63,286 bases of DNA from an uncultured Thalassotalea sp. (GTDB lineage Bacteria > Pseudomonadota > Gammaproteobacteria > Enterobacterales > Alteromonadaceae): NCBI GenBank assembly GCA_947502355.1, contig CANMZP010000025.1, forward strand, positions 1 through 63,286. The letters are read 5' to 3'. This document shows, in pieces, positions 7,395-16,886 of this stretch. Position 1 is the first letter of the stretch. The number at the start of each line of letters is the position of its first letter. The translations under genes and the position numbers were made by a program. The notes beneath the pieces are model-generated. The model was given only the letters and a program-made list of their open reading frames with translations, was not told the origin of the DNA and made no database searches.

Positions 7395-8424
7395 ATTTAC
7401 TCAGCTTTATGAGTTTTTTTGATGTTAATAATTCTAGGGCCGTTTGTGTTTGCTGTTGGCAATACTGGCCAATTTTCCAATGCTTGGGGCTCCAACCGGC
7501 AAGAAAGCGATGAAAGTCAGCCCAGGCGACAGCATACAAAGGTTGCCAGGCGCTGATGACATCATCACTGTTTATGTGCGCTTGCCATTGGTTTAACCCT
7601 AAGGCTAACTGCTCAAAATAGTAGTCCACCCAAGTATTGCCTTGTTGCACTAAACGCTCATCCGGCATCACACTGCTGATTAACAACATTAAATCTTTAA
7701 CACCTGGACCTTGCCCTACATATTGAAAGTCGACGGCCGATACCTGCTCACCAGAGTTGTCGAAACAAAAATTGGCCAACTTGGCATCACCATGAATAAT
7801 GCTCTGATACGGGCAGGCCTTAAGGATTGCATCGAATGTTGTTGCTGAAGCTTTAAGAGCAGAGTCTTGCATCGCATGCCATTCATCTGGACGTGTATCT
7901 AAGTGCCAATAGCCACCCACTGTCCATAAACCATCCACATCATGGTTAAGGTATTTGGCATGAAATTGCGCCAGCCAGCGAATACAACTAGCGATTTGAA
8001 TATCTGTAGGTCTATCTTCTTTGCCTGTGGTAAAACGACTTGGGTAGTCCACGGCTAAGTCTTCTAAAACCAATAACATCCCCTGCTCTGTATCTTCACA
8101 ATAAATCAATCTTGGCATTGGCGCGTATTGTTCAGCTTTTTGGCTATATTGTCGATACCATTGCAGCTCTACTCCATATGAGTGCTTTTTTCGATGTTGG
8201 GAAAGTTGAGTATTCCAGCCCAAGGGATGATCTGTGCTGGGCGTTAACACAATCTGTTTAACCACCAGTGACTTTTTGTTTTGCTCATCTGCATTCGTTA
8301 AAAGCGACAGGCGGGCTAATTCGCCTTGCCCTGCCCACAACGATTGCATTGGGGTAATGTCGATAATTTGTTGGCAATATGCCGCCTTACAAATGGCCGC
8401 TTGTTGTGTACTTGATAGCTTCAT
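7384..8424 (-). CDS. Aminoglycoside-phosphotransferase/EcKinase-like small-molecule kinase
   Basis: A 346-residue protein of the protein-kinase-like phosphotransferase fold. It shows the catalytic-loop motif IIHGDAKLANF and the metal-binding motif DFQYVGQGPGVKDL, with an N-lobe region LLVLEDL. The C-terminal part is close to the ecdysteroid-kinase-like / DUF1679 group often found in marine bacteria. The true substrate is unknown and resistance activity should not be assumed. It overlaps the downstream phosphatase by 11 bp. The promoter must lie in 8425-8500. Confidence 0.85.
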   Translation of the reverse strand: MKLSSTQQAAICKAAYCQQIIDITPMQSLWAGQGELARLSLLTNADEQNKKSLVVKQIVLTPSTDHPLGWNTQLSQHRKKHSYGVELQWYRQYSQKAEQYAPMPRLIYCEDTEQGMLLVLEDLAVDYPSRFTTGKEDRPTDIQIASCIRWLAQFHAKYLNHDVDGLWTVGGYWHLDTRPDEWHAMQDSALKASATTFDAILKACPYQSIIHGDAKLANFCFDNSGEQVSAVDFQYVGQGPGVKDLMLLISSVMPDERLVQQGNTWVDYYFEQLALGLNQWQAHINSDDVISAWQPLYAVAWADFHRFLAGWSPKHWKIGQYCQQQTQTALELLTSKKLIKLSKYDN

Positions 8425-8495
8425 ATAACGTTAACGATGAAATAGGTATTAATCATATTGACAAATTCTACCCCAAACACGGAAGGCGATGATAG

Positions 8496-8669
8496 TTACC
8501 CCCCTTGTTGTTTGCGTAATATCTTCAATATTCTGGAGTAAACTGCATCACTACTTGTCAGTGTATTTCCGCCAACGGTATTGACAAATTGAATGACCAC
8601 CGTATCAATATCTCGATGATATCGGGCAATACTGTAGTAACCCAATACCCAACCAGTATGCTCATATAC
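8496..8669 (-). pseudogene. C-terminal fragment of a beta-lactamase-family serine hydrolase
   Basis: The minus-strand frame reads YEHTGWVLGYYSIARYHRDI and continues to a TAA at 8496-8498. The HTGW motif and the following strand pattern are the KTG-like C-terminal part of class-C beta-lactamase/D-Ala-D-Ala carboxypeptidase-like proteins. The reading ends abruptly at 8670, where a miniature IS605-like element begins. No matching N-terminal part was found beyond the element, so the gene was truncated rather than simply interrupted. Confidence 0.75.
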
Positions 8670-8787
8670 GTGAACTACCCACCGACGCCACTTCGTGTCG
8701 TTCTATGGGCTTCTGCAATCTAGTTTTTAACGGCTAGGCTGTAGAAGCCCCGTGATCAGAGCGAAGCGAAGTCGCGGGGTAGTTCAC
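8670..8787. mobile_element. IS200/IS605-derived miniature element (118 bp)
   Basis: The element begins GTGAACTACCC and ends GGGTAGTTCAC, a perfect 11-bp inverted repeat. Internally there is a second hairpin arm (CTTCTGCAATCTAG / CTAGGCTGTAGAAG). The left 80 bp resemble the right end of the IS605-type element at 53091-53155, which also starts GTGAACTACCC and contains GGGCTTCTACAGTCTAG. No protein is encoded. It could have been mobilised in trans by the TnpA at 54410. Confidence 0.8.
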
Positions 8788-8935
8788 TTTTCATGATTGT
8801 CTTTCAATTAACGAATGAATAACAAGTATGATGACTTCCAGGAAAGATGCAATAGGGCTTTTTTTAAGTATTAATACAAAAACAGTCATATGCTCAAATT
8901 TGCATATAACTGTTGTTAAAAAGCGAATAGCTTGA

Positions 8936-10207
8936 TTACTGTCGCTTAAATTGACGATTAATATTAGCTAATAATAGGTTAAGAGAGAGTAAGTGCGGTC
9001 CAACAACCTGCTTGCCTGTGGTTAAAATAGCGACACTTAAATCCCTATCGGGATCGGCCCAGGTAAAATTATTTAAATAACCCAAGTGACCAAATGAGTT
9101 CGGACTATTTAGGCCAAACAAGTTCATGGGTGCACCGCCGCGCATTAAACCGCTACTAAAACGAATCGGTAATTTCATGGTTTTATCAAATGAGGCACAG
9201 CGTGGCCCTTGCAACGCTTTCTCGATGGTTTCAGGTTTAAGAATTTGCTTGCCATTATATTGGCCATCATCAAGTAACATTTGATAAAAACGACTGCATT
9301 CTTCTGCACTGGCGTACATATTACCCGCGGGTAGTGAATTGCTGTAAAATCCCTCTGAATTAGACGCCTCAATCACATCGTCGGTATCAATACCTAATGC
9401 CCCATCAATAAAGAGTTTGATAGGTAAAATGGACTTCATTCCCGTAGCCGCATTGTGTGGTGCCATCGGCCTGTAGACTTCATCCAGTCCAAAATTGAAA
9501 AAAGTCATGTCCATAGGTTCTCTAAAATAGCGATCCAAAATGGTCTCAATGGACTCGCCTGTCACCCGATTAATGATTTCTTCAATCAAATAGCCACCGC
9601 TTAGCGGGTGATAAGCCTGATAATTTTTAAACAAAGGGTCCAACTTGGCTTCGCATAATTGCTTAACCACAGCATGATGATCATAAAGCTCTTCTAAGTG
9701 CTTCACTTTAATATCTGGAACACCACCTTTATGGCGTAGCAAATCATCAACCGTGATATGGCCTTTGCCATTGGTAGCAAACTCTTCAATGTAATCGGCA
9801 ATTGGCGCATCCAAATCTACCAAGCCAAGTTCGACCATTTTATGCAGTAATAACGCAGTGATAGCTTTTGAACCAGAAAATAAACAAATTGGTGAGCCTA
9901 CTTTTACAACTACAGCATCATCACTATCAAGCTCACCTCGGGCATGGCCAATGGCGCGATTTAAGATGTGTTTACCTTTGTGCCTGACACTGATAAATAT
10001 GGCTGGGTGGGCCGCACTTTTATAAAGGTTTTGTGTAGCCCGCCAAATATTGTCGGTAATTTTTTGATAATCTTCAGTAGTGCCAGTGTGGTCCTCTTCA
10101 CCGATGTGACTAATGGCGTCAAGATCATTGCCCACTTTGATGTTATTAAGTAATAAATTGGCAGGAAAAGTACGAGAAAGCGTATTTAGTAAAGTCATAT
10201 TCATCAT
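8936..10207 (-). CDS. Beta-lactamase-family serine hydrolase (class C fold)
   Basis: A protein of about 423 residues related to EstB-type esterases and penicillin-binding-protein-like hydrolases. The nucleophile motif SxxK appears as FSGSKAI, and YHPLSGGY is in the position of the YxN motif. HLGYLNNFTWADPDRDL is the C-terminal KTG-equivalent region. No signal peptide is evident, so it is probably cytoplasmic or peripheral. The N-terminal start is ambiguous (GTG 10210, ATG 10207 or later ATGs) and no ribosome-binding site stands out. The substrate is unknown. It is not the parent of the fragment at 8496, which has a different C-terminal sequence. Confidence 0.88.
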   Translation of the reverse strand: MMNMTLLNTLSRTFPANLLLNNIKVGNDLDAISHIGEEDHTGTTEDYQKITDNIWRATQNLYKSAAHPAIFISVRHKGKHILNRAIGHARGELDSDDAVVVKVGSPICLFSGSKAITALLLHKMVELGLVDLDAPIADYIEEFATNGKGHITVDDLLRHKGGVPDIKVKHLEELYDHHAVVKQLCEAKLDPLFKNYQAYHPLSGGYLIEEIINRVTGESIETILDRYFREPMDMTFFNFGLDEVYRPMAPHNAATGMKSILPIKLFIDGALGIDTDDVIEASNSEGFYSNSLPAGNMYASAEECSRFYQMLLDDGQYNGKQILKPETIEKALQGPRCASFDKTMKLPIRFSSGLMRGGAPMNLFGLNSPNSFGHLGYLNNFTWADPDRDLSVAILTTGKQVVGPHLLSLNLLLANINRQFKRQ

Positions 10208-10491
10208 CACTTATGAAAACTCAGTAAAATTTTTATTGGTTTTTTGTGCCATTTTGTAGAAAAAATCAACATAACGCAAGCCCGTTTTTCCTTTCAGTCG
10301 ATTGCAACCTTGGTTACTCTATTTATCAAAAATCGTTAACGATAAAACTTTCGAAAATTCAAACGGTCTAAAAAACAAGGAGTAAGTTTGATAAAAGACA
10401 ATATTTCAACTTGCTGAATGTGACTTTTACGGATATAACTGAGTAATCAAACAGTTCAATGTGTTAATTAAACACTTAAAGGAATACCTTA

Positions 10492-10890
10492 ATGCGAATT
10501 TTACATACCATGCTGCGCGTTGGAAATTTAGAGCGCTCTATTGGCTTTTATCAAGATGTTTTGGGCATGCGCTTGTTAAGACAAAATGAAAATGAACAAT
10601 ATCAATATACCCTAGCTTTTCTTGGTTACGATGATATGGCTCACTCAACCGTTTTGGAATTAACCTACAACTGGGGTGTCGATTCATACGATCTGGGTGA
10701 TGCGTTTGGCCATATTGCCATTGAAGTTGATGATGTATATGAAGCTTGTGACAAAATTAAATCACTTGGTGGGGTTATTACCCGAGAGCCTGGCCCGGTA
10801 AAAGGTGGCACAACGGAAATCGCCTTTGTAAAAGACCCAGACGGATACGCCATCGAACTCATTCAAGCCAAAGAGGATGCGATCCTGTAA
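10492..10890 (+). CDS. gloA: Lactoylglutathione lyase (glyoxalase I)
   Basis: A 132-residue enzyme that converts the methylglyoxal-glutathione hemithioacetal to S-lactoylglutathione. The four metal ligands of the bacterial (usually nickel-type) enzyme are present: H5, E56, H74 and E122. [16 protein letters not shown] and [11 protein letters not shown] are family signatures, and the length fits the short bacterial type. An AAGGA motif precedes the ATG. yaeQ follows 15 bases downstream and is probably co-transcribed. Confidence 0.97.
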   Translation: MRILHTMLRVGNLERSIGFYQDVLGMRLLRQNENEQYQYTLAFLGYDDMAHSTVLELTYNWGVDSYDLGDAFGHIAIEVDDVYEACDKIKSLGGVITREPGPVKGGTTEIAFVKDPDGYAIELIQAKEDAIL

Positions 10891-10905
10891 AGGGCACAAT
10901 ATATT

Positions 10906-11451
10906 ATGGCCCTAAAAGCAACCATTTATAAAGTAACGGTCCATTTATCGGATATGGACCGTAACTATTATCAAACCATTCCTTTAACCATTGCCCGCCA
11001 TCCATCTGAAACAGAACAACGCTTGATGGTCAGAATTTTAGCCTTTCTTCTTAATGCAGAGGAAAACCTGCAATTTACCAAAGGCCTGAGCACCGATGAA
11101 GAACCGGAAATTTGGCAAAAAAGCTACTCTGATGAAATTGAACATTGGATAGAGCTTGGTCAGATAGATGAAAAGCGCATTAAAAAAGGCTGCTCACAAG
11201 GCAAAAAAATGAGCTTGTACTGTTATGGTACCACGGTGCCTATTTGGTGGTCTAAGGTGAAAAACAAAATCAGTCATTATAAAAACCTAGAAGTTTTTGC
11301 CATTGACCCACAGTCTTCGGATCAAATGTCTGGGTTACTGGCCCGAACAATGGAGTTGCAATGCTCAATCGATTCAGGACAAGTTTGGCTAGGCAATGAT
11401 CAGGAAACCGTGCATATTGTGCCTGAATTATTATTTCCAGCTAATACCTAA
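10906..11451 (+). CDS. yaeQ: YaeQ family protein
   Basis: A 181-residue protein beginning MALKATIYKVTVHLSDMDR, typical of YaeQ. The family adopts a PD-(D/E)XK nuclease-like fold. E. coli YaeQ has been linked to suppression of transcription-elongation defects of RfaH mutants, but its biochemical role is unsettled. The conserved core SDEIEHWIELGQ is present and the length is normal. It sits just after gloA. Confidence 0.93.
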   Translation: MALKATIYKVTVHLSDMDRNYYQTIPLTIARHPSETEQRLMVRILAFLLNAEENLQFTKGLSTDEEPEIWQKSYSDEIEHWIELGQIDEKRIKKGCSQGKKMSLYCYGTTVPIWWSKVKNKISHYKNLEVFAIDPQSSDQMSGLLARTMELQCSIDSGQVWLGNDQETVHIVPELLFPANT

Positions 11452-11960
11452 TTCGAACAATTCATTAATCCATTTTAGTGGGGTTTTTCTAGCTAACAAC
11501 TCCACTTCCCCCCAACTGTTAACCAACTTCCCCAACAAGCACTGTAACAAATTTGCTACACCAATATTTTAAAACACTTCGAATCACCTCACTCGACACC
11601 TCATCAAACCCTGCATACATCAATGAAATTAATAGGTTAAATATCATGCACTTATGAATAAAACAATTTTATCAACCGGTGCGATAGAGATTCCAGCCTG
11701 ACAACATGATCCACATCAACCAAGCTTACTTTTAATGGCATTAACAAGGGCAAAACAACTGTTTTCACTTGAATGTATTTGTACTCAGGTTCAATATCAT
11801 TCATGTACTCGCTAGCAAGTGCACTGGTAGAAGACCTTGACGAAGGCTGCAACCAGCGACTGAAAACATTACTTTAAATGTTAGTCAGTTGTTAATAGCC
11901 AACGACCGTGATATTTCAAGCGGACGTTAACAAGTAACGAAAGGTAAGTAAGGATATGAC
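11452..11960. other. Intergenic region without a recognised gene
   Basis: 509 bp. There is an open minus-strand frame at 11652-11852, but its composition and lack of a ribosome-binding site give no support. The right 100 bp should hold the promoter of the outer-membrane protein at 11961, with an AAGGTAAG sequence near 11940 and a GGATATGAC stretch just before the ATG. Confidence 0.5.
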
Positions 11961-12497
11961 ATGAATAACAAATTTATGATCTCTGTATTAGCCGTTTTTT
12001 CCTTTTCCAGCTGCGCTGTTGAAGTGGATAATCTATACTATGGTGGAAACTTTAATTATATTGATTACGACACTGCAGGCATTGCTGATAATGGTTCTTT
12101 AGGTTCCCTCACAGGCCGTTTAGGTGTTCGCTTTAATGAGTATTTTTCATCCGAACTAAGAGCCGGCTTTGGCATTAACGATGATAGCCAAGAGATTTTA
12201 GGTGAAGATGTCGACATTGACTTGGATTATATGTACGGCGCCTACTTAAGAGCGGGTTTTCCAGTTACAGATTACATGTACCCTTATGCTATCGTTGGGT
12301 ATACCCGAAATAAGGTAAGCGTATCCGTCGATGATATTGGCAGCAGAGATGAAATAGACTCTGATGCTTCATACGGGGTTGGTGTTGATTTTCCATTTAG
12401 TGATGCATTTTCAATAAATCTTGAATATATGCAAATTTATGATAAACACGGCATCGAAATTGACGGGCTCTCTTTCGGTATGCAAAGTACGTTCTAA
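11961..12497 (+). CDS. Outer-membrane beta-barrel protein, OmpA/OmpX-like
   Basis: A 178-residue protein with an N-terminal signal sequence (about residues 1-19, MISVLAVFSFSSCAV). Alternating amphipathic strands follow, such as LTGRLGVRFNEYFSSELRAG and GAYLRAGFPV, and the protein ends on a C-terminal aromatic residue (STF), the usual Bam recognition signal. This fits an eight-stranded barrel of the OprF/OmpW-like 'outer membrane beta-barrel' class. Loops are acidic, as is common in marine bacteria. The specific function is unknown. Confidence 0.85.
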   Translation: MNNKFMISVLAVFSFSSCAVEVDNLYYGGNFNYIDYDTAGIADNGSLGSLTGRLGVRFNEYFSSELRAGFGINDDSQEILGEDVDIDLDYMYGAYLRAGFPVTDYMYPYAIVGYTRNKVSVSVDDIGSRDEIDSDASYGVGVDFPFSDAFSINLEYMQIYDKHGIEIDGLSFGMQSTF

Positions 12498-12884
12498 CTA
12501 TCTGTTTAATCATCATAAACGGCTTTAATGACGGATTATGTAAAGCCTCAAAACTCGAAAAGGGATCAAATTTGGTTCCTTTTCTCTTTCGGGTGTTACT
12601 TATTACTCGGCAATTGCTTTACATTGATCTATTTACATCCAGACAGGAATATTTTCGTTAAATTGACTTGCGGCATCCATGTATCCAGCCCTTCGGGCTG
12701 CTGCTCAGCAGTTAAATTTTAAGCCGTTAGAGTACTTAATATACATCCCCTTGTGGCAGGATTTATCTTGATTATAAATCCGACTCAGTGCACAGATAAT
12801 TAATGGGTTTGGTATTATTAGCCATAGGCGTTAAGCAATGATACAATTTAAACATTATCCGTTCTCTTCATTCGCTATTTTTTC
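12498..12884. other. Intergenic region with a hairpin and a lone MITE end
   Basis: An AT-rich, gene-poor stretch. An 8-bp stem (GGATTTAT / ATAAATCC) lies around 12760-12783. The 16 bp TTAATGGGTTTGGTAT at 12800-12815 is identical to the right terminus of the 264-bp MITE at 30236-30499, so a decayed copy probably sits here. A 64-codon open frame at 12528 lacks family features and I do not call it a gene. Confidence 0.55.
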
Positions 12885-15299
12885 ATGACCATAAAACGTT
12901 ATTTCGCCATTATTTTCTTTGTATTATTTACATTGATCATTGCCAACATTACGGCACTGGTTTATTACCAGCAATCTACCACGCAATTAAAAACCCTAGA
13001 AAATGATCGATTGGCGATTATGGAGCTGTCATCGATTATTCGAGATATGTCCAATAAGTTAACCCGTATGGCTCGAACTTATGTGGTTACCGGTGATGCC
13101 ACTTATGCCGATTATTACAAAGATGTGTTGGCGTTTCGCAATGGCGTACAACCTCGTCCACAAAACTTTTTCAGTGTGTATTGGGATAAATTACATACCG
13201 ACATTGAAGGACAGAAGTATCGAAAAGAGCCGCTTGAAAAACTGATCGAGCGGTTAATCACCCCAAGAGAGCACTTAATGAAGCTGCGCGATGCGGTGGA
13301 ATTATCTCGACAAATCAACCGTTACGAAACCGAAGCAATGCGCCTATATCGACTTGGCACTCAAGAAGGCAAGCATAGAGCATTGGAGCTTCTTTATGGG
13401 CAAGACTACCTACGTGGTAAAAGTCAGGTCATGTCACAAATCGATTTATTTGAAGATGCTTACGACCGTTGGAATTTCAAAGAAAACAAACAGTTTGAGC
13501 GCTATACCTTATTAGCAAAAATCGCCTTGTTTATTTTTCAGGTCTTAATGTTTAGTGCCCTACTCTTTATGCGCTTTATTTTAATAAAAGACATCAGTAA
13601 ACCCATATCCAATTTATCGACCTTTGGTAAACAAATTTCCAGTGGTAACTTTAAGGACCGCATTGAGGTAAGCACCAAAAACGCTGACATTCAATGGTTA
13701 GTGCGCTCGATGAACCAAATGCAGGATAATATCGAGAAAACCCTAGCCCAATATCAAGAGCAAACCAACAAAGCAAATAAAGCCAAGCACCTGGCACAAG
13801 AAGCCAACCGAACACGAGGCGAGTTTTTGGCCAACATGAGTCATGAAATTCGCACCCCAATGAATGGTATTATTGGTTTAAGCCAATTGCTGCAAGAACA
13901 AAATTTATCAACCCATGACCGCGTCTATGTCGATAAGATTTTACTATCAGCAAGGCAACTTCTTGATATCCTGAACGATATTCTAGATTTTTCAAAAATT
14001 GATTCCGATAAATTAACCATCGAGCGTATAGACTTTGATTTACGCACGGTATTTGATCGTATTTCCAATGTATTAGCGTTGCAGGCACAGCATAAAAACC
14101 TGAACTTACTGTTTGATGTTGAAACCGGTTTTAATACACGCTTCCACGGTGACCCAGTAAGGATCACGCAAATCATTATGAACTTAAGCTCTAATGCCAT
14201 TAAATTTACTCGTCATGGTGAAATTATTGTTGCTTTAAAAAGCCAGCAAAAAGATGGCAAGGAGATGATTGAATACAGTGTCACCGACACCGGTATTGGT
14301 TTAAGTCCCCAGCAAATCGAGCACATCTTCGATCCTTTTTCACAAGCCGATAACTCAATCACCCGCAATTATGGGGGCTCAGGTCTGGGGTTAAGTATTT
14401 GTAAAAAGCTCGCCAACTTAATGGGTGGGGAAATTCATTTGCAATCAGAATTGGGTAAAGGCAGTCGCTTTAGCCTAACCTTGCCGATCATTAAAGAGCG
14501 ACCGATTAAAAAACATAATTTTGAACATAAACCAATTTTGTTGTTTACCGACAGCCCGCACGAACAACAAATGATTGAAGACCATGCAAAGCACTTTGAG
14601 CTAGAGGTGACGACACACCCGTTGTCAAAACTGCAGGGTGAGGCACCATTAATCGACAAGCCGCATTTAGTGATACTCGATATTCATTTATTAGACAGTG
14701 AACAACAAGCCAAGTTAGCTGAACAAAATCGTTCATGGTTAAGCTCTGAAAATGTGCAACTGATCCTTACCCCAAATGTTGACCAAACAACCAGTGCTGA
14801 ACTGTTTAGCTATCAAGAAAACTTGGCAACCGTATTAAGACCGTTTCTGTTTAGAGATATTTTAAGAGTCATTAAAATTAAAAGCACCTCGCAAAAAGAA
14901 AGCAAACCATCCAACCCTTTCCTAGGTGTAAAAGTTTTGCTCGCCGAAGATTTTAAATTGAACCAAATTGTCGCTAAAGGTTTATTAGAAAAACTTGGTA
15001 TTATCGTTGAAACCGTTGAAGACGGTGAACAAGCGGTTAAAGCCATTGAATCAAATCCATACGATCTGGTTTTTATGGACGTGCATATGCCCAATATGGA
15101 TGGCCATCAGGCAACCAAGCTGATCCGCTCAAAAGCCGAATATGATCAGCTGCCAATCATTGCCCTAACAGCCGATGCCCAACAAGAGCACATTGAAAAA
15201 TGTTTCCAGTCGGGTATGAATGACTTCTTGTCAAAACCATTTTTATTGGCCGATATGGAAAGTATCATCCATAAACACATTGGTCAAAAAGCAACTTAA
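12885..15299 (+). CDS. Hybrid sensor histidine kinase / response regulator
   Basis: An 804-residue membrane protein. TM1 spans about 6-28, a periplasmic helical sensor follows, TM2 spans about 213-233, and then come HAMP (about 234-285) and a coiled coil. The HisKA domain has the H-box NMSHEIRTPMNG with phospho-acceptor H320. The HATPase domain has the N-box IIMNLSSNAIKF, DTGIGLS and GSGLGLSI. A degenerate receiver-like segment lies at about 545-665. The C-terminal receiver domain has phospho-acceptor D732 in VFMDVHMPNMDG and the K in LSKPF. It resembles BarA/TorS-type hybrids. The signal and downstream partner are unknown, and no Hpt domain is visible. rcsF follows after 10 bases. Confidence 0.93.
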   Translation: MTIKRYFAIIFFVLFTLIIANITALVYYQQSTTQLKTLENDRLAIMELSSIIRDMSNKLTRMARTYVVTGDATYADYYKDVLAFRNGVQPRPQNFFSVYWDKLHTDIEGQKYRKEPLEKLIERLITPREHLMKLRDAVELSRQINRYETEAMRLYRLGTQEGKHRALELLYGQDYLRGKSQVMSQIDLFEDAYDRWNFKENKQFERYTLLAKIALFIFQVLMFSALLFMRFILIKDISKPISNLSTFGKQISSGNFKDRIEVSTKNADIQWLVRSMNQMQDNIEKTLAQYQEQTNKANKAKHLAQEANRTRGEFLANMSHEIRTPMNGIIGLSQLLQEQNLSTHDRVYVDKILLSARQLLDILNDILDFSKIDSDKLTIERIDFDLRTVFDRISNVLALQAQHKNLNLLFDVETGFNTRFHGDPVRITQIIMNLSSNAIKFTRHGEIIVALKSQQKDGKEMIEYSVTDTGIGLSPQQIEHIFDPFSQADNSITRNYGGSGLGLSICKKLANLMGGEIHLQSELGKGSRFSLTLPIIKERPIKKHNFEHKPILLFTDSPHEQQMIEDHAKHFELEVTTHPLSKLQGEAPLIDKPHLVILDIHLLDSEQQAKLAEQNRSWLSSENVQLILTPNVDQTTSAELFSYQENLATVLRPFLFRDILRVIKIKSTSQKESKPSNPFLGVKVLLAEDFKLNQIVAKGLLEKLGIIVETVEDGEQAVKAIESNPYDLVFMDVHMPNMDGHQATKLIRSKAEYDQLPIIALTADAQQEHIEKCFQSGMNDFLSKPFLLADMESIIHKHIGQKAT

Positions 15300-15309
15300 G
15301 AGCTCAATA

Positions 15310-15693
15310 ATGAACATAACTCGCTACCTAAGCATTCTGCCTCTCGTTGCCCTTTTGTGCGCCTGCACTTCTGTGGACGGGGTTAGTACAAATTTAGATA
15401 AAGAAAACTTTACCAACTATTATGCCGCATCAAAGGTGAAAATGTACGACAGTGAAAAATCCTTTCCAGGTCAATATCACGCGCTTGGTCTTGTTGAGGG
15501 AGAAAGTTGTCAATTAAAAGCCAATGAAGCCCCGGCAAACGATATAGACGCCAGAACCGATGCGCGTAAAAAAGCCGCTGCAAAACAAGCAAATGCCATC
15601 GTATTTACCGCCTGCGTTGCCATAGAAGACCAACAGTGTTTATCGCTGCAAGTTTGTTATGGCAAAGCCTATCAGTTGGTTGCGGATAACTAG
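15310..15693 (+). CDS. rcsF: RcsF-like outer-membrane lipoprotein
   Basis: A 127-residue protein with a lipoprotein signal (LLCAC, lipidated Cys about residue 19) and an RcsF-type C-terminal domain. The motif ARKKAAAKQANAIVFTACVA matches the RcsF core with conserved cysteines that form non-consecutive disulfides. In enterobacteria RcsF is the stress sensor of the Rcs phosphorelay. No rcsC/rcsD/rcsB genes are in this window, though a hybrid kinase sits directly upstream. The start is set at 15310, where the signal peptide begins. The order rcsF-trmO-proS is conserved in gammaproteobacteria. Confidence 0.88.
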   Translation: MNITRYLSILPLVALLCACTSVDGVSTNLDKENFTNYYAASKVKMYDSEKSFPGQYHALGLVEGESCQLKANEAPANDIDARTDARKKAAAKQANAIVFTACVAIEDQQCLSLQVCYGKAYQLVADN

Positions 15694-15701
15694 TCTTAGC
15701 T

Positions 15702-16415
15702 ATGTGTGCCGATTATCAAGTAACCCTTAACGCCATTGGCGTGATCCACTCCCCTTACAAGCAGAAGTTCGCCATCCCCAGACAACCGGGATTAGTCACT
15801 GCCGCCAAGGGCAGTGTTGAATTGTTGCTTGATGGCAACCAGCAAGATTATCTGCGCGACATTGAGCAACATTCTCATTTGTGGTTAATTTTTGCCTTTC
15901 ATGCAACCCAAGATAATGGCTATAAAGCGTTGGTAAAAGCCCCTAGGCTCGGCGGCAATAAAAAAACAGGGGTATTTGCGACTCGTGCAACGCATCGCCC
16001 AAACCCTATTGGTATGTCTGTGGTTAAGCTTGATAAAGTCAGCAAAATGAATGGCCGTTATCATTTGTTCATTTCAGGGTTAGATTTACTGGATAAAACG
16101 CCAATACTGGATATTAAGCCCTATATTCCCTACAGCGACAGCATTTTAGAGGCGCGCTCAGATATGGCGCACGCACCACAAGCGCATGACATTAACGTGA
16201 GTTTTAGTGAGCAAGCTGAAAAGGAATTACTTCCCCATCAGCGCAAATACACCGATTTAAAACGTTTTATAAAGCAGGTGATCGAACAAGATCCCCGCCC
16301 AGCTTACAAAAAAAACAACACCGACTCCCAGGAATATGGCATGAGCCTTTATGATTTAAATATTCGCTGGCAAATCAAAGATAACCAGTGCTTGGTACTG
16401 TCTATCACCATTTAA
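15702..16415 (+). CDS. trmO: tRNA (N6-threonylcarbamoyladenosine(37)-N6)-methyltransferase
   Basis: A 237-residue enzyme (TrmO, formerly YaeB/TsaA) that methylates t6A37 to m6t6A37 in ANN-decoding threonine tRNAs, using SAM. Characteristic motifs are IGVIHSPYKQKFAIPRQPG, the FATRATHRPNPIGMSVVKL block and LDLLDKTPILDIKPYIPY. The length fits the family. It lies eight bases after rcsF and shares its transcript. Confidence 0.95.
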   Translation: MCADYQVTLNAIGVIHSPYKQKFAIPRQPGLVTAAKGSVELLLDGNQQDYLRDIEQHSHLWLIFAFHATQDNGYKALVKAPRLGGNKKTGVFATRATHRPNPIGMSVVKLDKVSKMNGRYHLFISGLDLLDKTPILDIKPYIPYSDSILEARSDMAHAPQAHDINVSFSEQAEKELLPHQRKYTDLKRFIKQVIEQDPRPAYKKNNTDSQEYGMSLYDLNIRWQIKDNQCLVLSITI

Positions 16416-16502
16416 CACAGCGCCATAGCAAACAGCGCAAATTGGCAATAACGGAGCTTTTCATTTAAAATGAGACCAAATTTATCCAATCCGAAGAGTA
16501 TT

Positions 16503-16700
16503 ATGGGTGACAAACACAAACAACGCGATCCCATGACGGACTCCGATTCATCACAAACCATGAATGATAATACAAAAGCAACCGACAATGATGAAGCCAA
16601 GCCAGGAAACCCGCCAAAACCTATGTGGTGGCTAAATGCTCGCCATCGCAGTATTAAGCATGGCTCAAAGAGGCGTCAAAATTTTCGCCGTAAAAAATAG
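16503..16700 (+). CDS. Small hypothetical protein with a basic C-terminus
   Basis: A 65-residue frame. The N-terminal half is polar and acidic, followed by a proline-rich link, and the end is Trp/Arg/Lys-rich (PMWWLNARHRSIKHGSKRR). An in-frame start at 16470 would add 11 residues. No family was recognised. The strongly basic tail could bind nucleic acid or membrane (inference). It sits between trmO and proS on the same strand. Confidence 0.45.
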   Translation: MGDKHKQRDPMTDSDSSQTMNDNTKATDNDEAKPGNPPKPMWWLNARHRSIKHGSKRRQNFRRKK

Positions 16701-16886
16701 CATTTTATTCAATAAAAACCACAAAAAGGCAGAAAATAGCCTTTGTACTCCCCTTAACTGCTGTTAAAATATAAAGATCTGCACTCAGGATAATAATTTA
16801 CTTTTTCGCAAACGAGAGAGTAACATTCTTATCCAGAGTCCATATTCACAAAATTTTTATCACTCATAATCCGGAATTGTACATCC

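Noticed and set aside
11652-11852. 66-codon minus-strand frame in the yaeQ downstream gap
   Set aside because: No start context or recognisable motif; probably chance.
12528-12722. 64-codon frame after the outer-membrane protein
   Set aside because: No conserved features, no ribosome-binding site, and it lies over hairpin sequence.
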